Source of the DNA: CAYIYO01 sp964367715 | GTDB taxonomy: Bacteria > Chlamydiota > Chlamydiia > Chlamydiales > Criblamydiaceae | DNA: 62,073 nt | Direction: 5' to 3' | NCBI GenBank assembly: GCA_964367715.1 | Contig: CAYIYO010000003.1 | Coordinates: 1-62,073 of the forward strand | Notes under the pieces: generated by a model | What the model was told of the DNA's origin: nothing | Seen by the model: only the letters and a program-made list of their open reading frames with translations | Databases searched by the model: none | Made by a program: the position numbers and the translations under genes | Shown: positions 60,512 through 62,073 of the stretch, one piece after another | Layout of the letters: each line of letters opens with the position of its first letter | Numbering within the stretch: the stretch's first letter is position 1

Positions 60512-61909
60512 ATGGAAAAAATGAATCGCTGGGCCCACAGAATACTATTTGCTCTTCCCGCCTTACTAATTTTATTTTTATATGGATCCACCCTTCACAC
60601 GATCGGATTCCTATCGGACGATTGGGATCTCCTAGAAAGGGTGCGTGGTGCGCCTTTTTATATGCCAATAGAAAACCATCACTACAATCTTTTCATCAAT
60701 TTCCTCTTCAAACAAGTAACTTTAGGAAACCTTTCTCCAGCAGGTATCCATTTGATTGCGATCGCAGGGCATTTCATTAACACCTACTTGGTTTTTCTGA
60801 TCGCACGCAAAGGATTTTCTCAGAATTTCACTGTCGCATCGGGGACTTCTTTGCTTTTTGCGGTAAGTCCTGCAGGTGTCGAAGCCATCGTCTGGTGCTG
60901 CGCAATCGGCTACATCGCAACGACGTTCTGGATCCTATTGGCGGTCTACTTTTTTACGCAGCAACACCGCTATAATCCGTTGTATTATGTGCTCATTCAG
61001 CTATGCGCATTCGCATGTTGGGACTGGGGAATGCTTGTCTTTCCGGCTTTAGTGGTGATGACGATTTTTTATCAGACGTCGACGTCGCGAAAAGAGCGAT
61101 TGATAGCGATCCTTCCTTTGGGTGTATGTTGGATAACCGTTCTTGTTTTAAAGAAAGTATTTGGTTTTTCGATGGGGTATGCAATCAATTCGCCACTAGT
61201 GTTTTTAAAAAACTTTTTTTCCGCTCCTTTCGTGACACTCCTCCCAGAGTTTTCGAAAGAGTTTTATCAGTCATCTATAGGAATTGGTGCGGCTCTTCTT
61301 CTATTGACAGCCCTACTTATTTATAGTCTTCGCAATCCCGTAGCGCGCGTGGCTCTTGCCTTATTTTTTGTTTGCCAGCTTCCTCAAGCCGCTTTAGGGC
61401 ATCCACAGTCCCGATACGCCTACGTTGCTATTTTTCCCCTTTTCTTTGCTGTCATTTTGGTGGGAAAAGACCTATTTACGCAGTTCAAAATGAAGAGGGG
61501 GGCTGTCTTGACAATTCTTTGTCTAGGAGCGTTATATTCGATTTGGACCCATGACCGAGTCACTCTTTGGAAAGAAGGATTTATCCAAATGCATGCCCTT
61601 CGTAGCGAAATTGGGGCTCTCGCCGAAGGAAAGGAAGAGATCATCGTTCTTAATTTGCCTGATCGCTTTGGTCCTGAAAACAAAATTTGGCTGCCGCAAG
61701 GCTGGAGGAATGGCCGCATCCTTTTTCCACCCTCTATAACCTTCTATAATACTCCTGATAGCCCGTCCGGGCTCAAAATTATTGGGATTTCAGATCTAAG
61801 TCTAGAGAATACTAAGAGTTTATTATTAAAAAATAATGTTTACGAAGTAAAGATTATAAATGATGATGGAAAGTTAATTTATAGGATGTGTGATTTTACT
61901 TGTAAATAA
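60512..61909 (+). CDS. Multi-pass membrane protein, GT-C-like
   Basis: The 465-residue product has about ten membrane helices and, after the first, the motif TIGFLSDDWDLLERV, resembling the DD motif in the first loop of GT-C glycosyltransferases (ArnT/PMT/oligosaccharyltransferase type). A C-terminal soluble domain of about 80 residues follows (LNLPDRFGPENKIWLPQGWR). Transfer of a sugar from a lipid carrier at the outer face of the inner membrane is the likely role. AAAGAGATGG start context is acceptable. Confidence 0.68.
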   Translation: MEKMNRWAHRILFALPALLILFLYGSTLHTIGFLSDDWDLLERVRGAPFYMPIENHHYNLFINFLFKQVTLGNLSPAGIHLIAIAGHFINTYLVFLIARKGFSQNFTVASGTSLLFAVSPAGVEAIVWCCAIGYIATTFWILLAVYFFTQQHRYNPLYYVLIQLCAFACWDWGMLVFPALVVMTIFYQTSTSRKERLIAILPLGVCWITVLVLKKVFGFSMGYAINSPLVFLKNFFSAPFVTLLPEFSKEFYQSSIGIGAALLLLTALLIYSLRNPVARVALALFFVCQLPQAALGHPQSRYAYVAIFPLFFAVILVGKDLFTQFKMKRGAVLTILCLGALYSIWTHDRVTLWKEGFIQMHALRSEIGALAEGKEEIIVLNLPDRFGPENKIWLPQGWRNGRILFPPSITFYNTPDSPSGLKIIGISDLSLENTKSLLLKNNVYEVKIINDDGKLIYRMCDFTCK

Positions 61910-61949
61910 TTAAATTTAATTATATTATATGATATAAATAAAAAAGTAG

Positions 61950-62073
61950 ATAACCCAAGTTGCGTATAATTATCACGGTGCTTTTGATAAGGTGTTCATC
62001 GCGGTAGCGATGCTGGAGTTTGGCATTTTTGGGAGTCCAAAGTAAGTAACGATTTGCATCAGGCTCAAAGAGC
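61950..62073. repeat. Right copy of scaffold-end inverted repeat
   Basis: Inverse of 35-153; see there. It contains CATCGCGGTAGCGATG, a perfect short palindrome shared in degenerate form with repeat E at 38455. Confidence 0.85.

Overview
The window looks like a chromosomal scaffold from an AT-rich member of the Chlamydiota, most likely an amoeba- or protist-associated Parachlamydiales lineage. The main signs are a type III secretion translocon operon in chlamydial style (small helical protein, LcrH/SycD chaperone, CopB-like and CopD-like translocators), an aroA-aroK-aroC-aroB shikimate operon, an oversized LepB signal peptidase, a SpoIID-like protein and many secreted proteins without recognisable families. 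I cannot name the species. The scaffold ends carry inverted copies of one repeat, and an internal 100-N gap is flanked by an identical 55-bp sequence, so both are assembly break points.

Layout. 1-10.2 kb: a small membrane protein, a methyltransferase, DUF423 and RlmI-type genes, an alpha/beta hydrolase, an IS1-like zinc-ribbon ORF, a long coiled-coil envelope protein and a YyaL-type thioredoxin-fold protein. 10.2-14.7 kb: minus-strand operon SNF transporter-ruvB-spoIID-like-queA. 14.9-17.7 kb: T3SS translocon operon. 17.7-23.1 kb: methyltransferase, mgtE, lepB and a secreted protein. 23.2-37.9 kb: an integrated element of about 14.6 kb in the 3' end of a tRNA-Leu(UAA) gene. 38-40.4 kb: a scarred region with a duplicated MNT nucleotidyltransferase gene, an IS3-type fragment and an MNT-HEPN toxin-antitoxin module. 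40.5-44.5 kb: a DUF5993/DsbB pair, an unknown protein, an AbiE module and a DUF2490 barrel. 44.6-48 kb: a large GHSLGG lipase-like protein and a cysteine-rich BON protein. 48-52.2 kb: aro operon. 52.3-55.5 kb: an LRR-HECT protein. 55.7-61.9 kb: methyltransferase, secreted kinase-like protein, ABC-F plus SDR pair and a GT-C-like membrane protein.

The integrated element carries a tyrosine integrase, two small helix-turn-helix proteins, a RadD-like helicase, a TOPRIM primase-ATPase and, directly after the primase, a candidate iteron origin (9-bp GGTATTG-type repeats in a 29-bp inverted repeat). It also carries two paralogous genes next to a CRMHGG zinc-motif gene, a YafQ-type toxin-antitoxin pair and a run of secreted or lipoprotein cargo. 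No capsid, portal or terminase large subunit is recognisable, so it resembles a satellite or plasmid-like integrative element more than a complete prophage.

The most striking gene is at 52359-55508. Its C-terminus matches a eukaryotic HECT E3 ubiquitin ligase, including an ACF catalytic-cysteine motif 33 residues from the end; LRR-like repeats and an N-terminal bipartite nuclear-localisation-like motif precede it. With the T3SS translocon in the same window, it is a strong host-directed effector candidate. Two dispersed repeat families also show regular placement: one occurs only between divergent genes, the other (hairpins) between convergent genes.
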